Shown here: piece by piece, positions 6,081 to 7,509 of the stretch
How positions within the stretch are numbered: position 1 is the first letter of the stretch
Layout of the letters: every line of letters starts with the position of its first letter
Origin: Caldifarciminota bacterium
GTDB taxonomy: Bacteria; WOR-3; Hydrothermia; WGAB01
Assembly: GCA_015489295.1 (NCBI GenBank)
Contig: WGAB01000308.1
Coordinates: forward strand, 1-7,509
Reading direction: 5' to 3'
Length of the DNA: 7,509 bases
Notes under the pieces: model-generated
Database searches by the model: none
Told to the model about the DNA's origin: nothing
Seen by the model: the letters and a program-made list of their open reading frames with translations, nothing else
Translations under genes and position numbers: made by a program

Positions 6081-7052
6081 CTACGGAAGCACCGCCACCT
6101 TGCCGGTGTGGTTCAGCAGGCGATAGACATACACTCCGGGCCTGAGGTGCAGGGTGTGCCGGCCGTTGCCGATCCGCCGGCGCAGCACCAGGCGGCCGGT
6201 GGCATCGTACACGCTCAGGGGCGCCGGCCGGGCCAGTCCCTGCACCGAGAGCCGCACCTCCCGGCCCACCGGTGTCGCCCGAAGCCGCAGGCGAGAGGCA
6301 ACGGCACGGTTCTCCTCGGCCACGCCCACCCATTCCAGGTCATCCAGGAAGAACAGGGGATGGGCGCCCAGCACCTCCCGGGTGTCGTCGCGCTGCACGA
6401 ACACCACAAAGGCGATCTCGTGGGGGTTATCGGTGGACGGGACCGTGAACGGCTGGGCCACGGAAACACTGTCGCCCGGCGCGAGGCTCACGGGCACGCC
6501 AGCAGAATTGGGCACCATGTCCCGCACCACCCAGTAAAGGTGGCTGTGCCCCTGCCAGGCGTAGGGGGTATCCACCAGCACGGTATAGACCCGGAGCTGG
6601 CCGGACCAGGCGGTTTCCTCGCCCACGTGTTTCACCCAAACCTGGAGGGTGCCCTGGAGCGCGTTGGCATGGTACACGCCCCCCAGGGAGAACTGTACCG
6701 GCTGGTCCACGGTTTTCCGCAGGTCAAACATGCTGCGGTAATGGCTGTAGGCGTCGGTGGAACTGGTGTAGTGGAGCACGCCGTCGGCGTACACCGTGGG
6801 AATGTACTCCACCCCATAGTAGTTGTAGCGGGTGTGGGCTTCCCACTGGTAAAAGGGGTCGCCGTTGGCATGGATCCCCGCGATCACCAGGGAATCGCCC
6901 ACCTCGTGCTGGAGTTGCTCCAGGGCCGGGGCCGCCACACCGCAGGGGCCGCACCAGGTGGCGGTGAAGTCCTCAAAGAGCACGGTCCGCTGAAGGGCAT
7001 GGACCGGCAGGGCCAGTGCCACCAGGATTACCATCCAAGGGAACGCTTTCAT
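6081..7052 (-). CDS. Exported thioredoxin-fold (Omp28-like) protein with a C-terminal sorting-type domain
   Basis: A 323-residue predicted exported protein. Seen: a signal peptide MKAFPWMVILVALALPVHA (1-19), then VLFEDFTATWCGPCG (24-38) with the redox pair C34/C37, and the cis-proline YIPT (83-86), so a thioredoxin fold of about 100 residues. A beta-rich middle (about 108-240) contains IAFVVFVQRDDTREVLGA (203-220), resembling Omp28-related proteins of Bacteroidetes. The last 70 residues, with LSVYDATGRLV and LRPGVYVYRL, look like a type IX secretion/FlgD-like C-terminal domain. It is likely a cell-surface or secreted thiol-disulfide protein; its substrate is unknown. I chose ATG 7052 because GGGAGGTG lies just upstream (7063-7056) and the signal peptide begins there. 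A GTG at 7082 would put ten charged residues in front. It is alone in its transcription unit, divergent from tsaB. Confidence 0.88.
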   Translation of the reverse strand: MKAFPWMVILVALALPVHALQRTVLFEDFTATWCGPCGVAAPALEQLQHEVGDSLVIAGIHANGDPFYQWEAHTRYNYYGVEYIPTVYADGVLHYTSSTDAYSHYRSMFDLRKTVDQPVQFSLGGVYHANALQGTLQVWVKHVGEETAWSGQLRVYTVLVDTPYAWQGHSHLYWVVRDMVPNSAGVPVSLAPGDSVSVAQPFTVPSTDNPHEIAFVVFVQRDDTREVLGAHPLFFLDDLEWVGVAEENRAVASRLRLRATPVGREVRLSVQGLARPAPLSVYDATGRLVLRRRIGNGRHTLHLRPGVYVYRLLNHTGKVAVLP

Positions 7053-7096
7053 CCGCACCTCCCGGTTTGGGGAGCGAAACACGCTCCGGGTTAGTC
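7053..7096 (-). promoter_or_regulatory. 44-base 5' leader of the thioredoxin-like gene with a hairpin
   Basis: From the predicted +1 (7096) to the ATG. GGAGCG (7087-7082) pairs with CGCTCC (7076-7071) around a TGTTT loop. An outer CCC (7090-7088) can pair with GGG (7063-7061), the first bases of the ribosome-binding site. This could modulate translation, but the helix is short and the role is inferred. Confidence 0.4.
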
Positions 7097-7102
7097 ATGC
7101 TC

Positions 7103-7131
7103 ATCTTAGCCTAACAAACCCAATTTGTCAA
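7103..7131 (-). promoter_or_regulatory. Promoter of the thioredoxin-like gene
   Basis: Minus strand: -35 TTGACA (7131-7126, perfect), a 17-base spacer, and -10 TAAGAT (7108-7103, four of six). Predicted +1 is 7096, a G. Confidence 0.7.
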
Positions 7132-7135
7132 ATTG
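7121..7135. promoter_or_regulatory. 15-base palindrome over the -35 box, candidate operator
   Basis: CAATTTG-T-CAAATTG is a perfect inverted repeat with a one-base centre and covers the TTGACA of the minus-strand promoter. Its AT-rich composition stands out in this GC-rich window. It sits between two divergent genes, which is usual for a repressor site. The regulator is unknown. Confidence 0.5.
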
Positions 7136-7151
7136 AGGGGGGACCGGCCGG

Positions 7152-7180
7152 TTGTGCCCGAGAGAGCCGGTGCGTAGAAT
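7152..7180 (+). promoter_or_regulatory. tsaB promoter giving a predicted leaderless transcript
   Basis: -35 TTGTGC (7152-7157, three of six), a 17-base spacer, and -10 TAGAAT (7175-7180, five of six). The predicted +1 is 7187, the A of the tsaB ATG. No ribosome-binding site lies upstream of that ATG. Confidence 0.55.
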
Positions 7181-7186
7181 TGGGCC

Positions 7187-7509
7187 ATGCCAGGTTGGGT
7201 GCTGGCCATTGAGACCTCCGGGCCCCTCGGCGGCGCGGCTCTTTGGCACCCGGAAAGCCATCGGGGGGCCGAGGCGAGCCTGGAAAAGCCCTTTCACCAC
7301 GCCGAAGACCTGCCCGGACTGGTTCAGGGGCTCCTGGACGGGTTCGGCGTCGGCTTTGCCGATTTCGCTCTTGTGGCTGTGGTGCGGGGCCCGGGGTACT
7401 TCACCGCGCTGCGGGTGGGCGTGGCCTACGCCAAGGCCCTGTGGCTGGCCCGCCGGGTGCCGGTGGTGGCCCCCACCGGCCTGGAGGTGCTGGCCTTTGA
7501 GGCCTCGGA
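7187..7509 (+). CDS. tsaB: tRNA N6-threonylcarbamoyladenosine (t6A) biosynthesis protein TsaB, 5' part
   Basis: The first 107 codons of a TsaB-like protein, cut by the window edge. TsaB is the non-catalytic partner of TsaD in the complex that places t6A at position 37 of ANN-reading tRNAs in the cytoplasm. Seen: WVLAIETSGPLGGAALW (4-20), the usual 'iLaidTs....svAl' opening of the ASKHA fold; then VVRGPGYFTALRVGVAYAK (65-83), matching 'GPGSFTGLRIG.a.akgL'; then VPVVAPTGLEVLA (90-102), matching 'v.v.gvssLe.la'. The motif carries Tyr for Ser and Ala for Gly (GPGYFTALR), a mild departure. An in-frame TAG at 7175-7177 limits the start to the ATG at 7187. It diverges from the thioredoxin-like gene, with about 130 bases between start codons. 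Confidence 0.9.
   Translation, partial: MPGWVLAIETSGPLGGAALWHPESHRGAEASLEKPFHHAEDLPGLVQGLLDGFGVGFADFALVAVVRGPGYFTALRVGVAYAKALWLARRVPVVAPTGLEVLAFEAS

Noticed and set aside
5757..7094. 445-codon plus-strand ORF across the intergenic region and thioredoxin-like gene
   Set aside because: It is antisense to a well-supported gene with signal peptide and CGPC motif, and its own sequence is His/Gly-rich without any family signature.
1..7509. CRISPR arrays, tRNA/rRNA genes, insertion sequences
   Set aside because: I saw no regularly spaced repeats, no tRNA-like or rRNA-like stretch, and no transposase or terminal inverted repeats.

Overview
The window is a high-GC bacterial segment. It carries seven protein genes, the last cut by the window edge and the first possibly starting upstream, plus one possible 32-codon small gene. 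A secreted Omp28-like thioredoxin-fold protein whose C-terminal tail resembles a type IX/FlgD-type sorting domain points to the FCB (Fibrobacteres-Chlorobi-Bacteroidetes) side of the tree or a related high-GC candidate phylum. The choice of an N4-cytosine/amino-methyltransferase would suit a thermophile. Both taxonomic points are inference; nothing here fixes the genus.

Layout. Bases 24-2581 (plus): an O-antigen ligase/polymerase-type membrane protein is coupled by an ATGA overlap to a Wzx-type polysaccharide flippase. Facing them on the minus strand is a Wzz-type chain-length/co-polymerase protein (2532-3617), whose 3' end overlaps the flippase by 50 bases. Its cytoplasmic tail looks like a BY-kinase domain that has lost its P-loop. 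Bases 3633-5830 (minus) hold a type II restriction-modification pair. An amino-methyltransferase (DPMMGSGTT ... TSPPY) comes first, followed through a TAATG overlap by an NgoMIV-family endonuclease with all hallmark catalytic and recognition residues, predicted target GCCGGC. Bases 6081-7052 (minus) encode the exported thioredoxin-like protein. From 7187 (plus) runs the start of tsaB, the t6A tRNA-modification gene.

The most notable structure is that the restriction-modification cassette is bracketed by a perfect 14-base direct repeat (3626-3639 and 5893-5906). The inner copy supplies the endonuclease stop codon and the ribosome-binding site of the Wzz gene. Joining the copies would restore a simple operon: a strong promoter at 6018-6046, a small leader ORF, then wzz. 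The cassette has lower GC in the lines I counted, and contains no GCCGGC, while the rest of the window has eleven. It therefore looks like a recent insertion into the 5' leader of a polysaccharide gene, possibly using that gene's promoter.

The promoters are also unusual. tsaB and the small leader ORF each have a -10 box placed so that the predicted +1 is the first base of the start codon, suggesting leaderless transcripts. The divergent promoter of the thioredoxin gene has a perfect TTGACA inside a 15-base palindrome, a likely operator.
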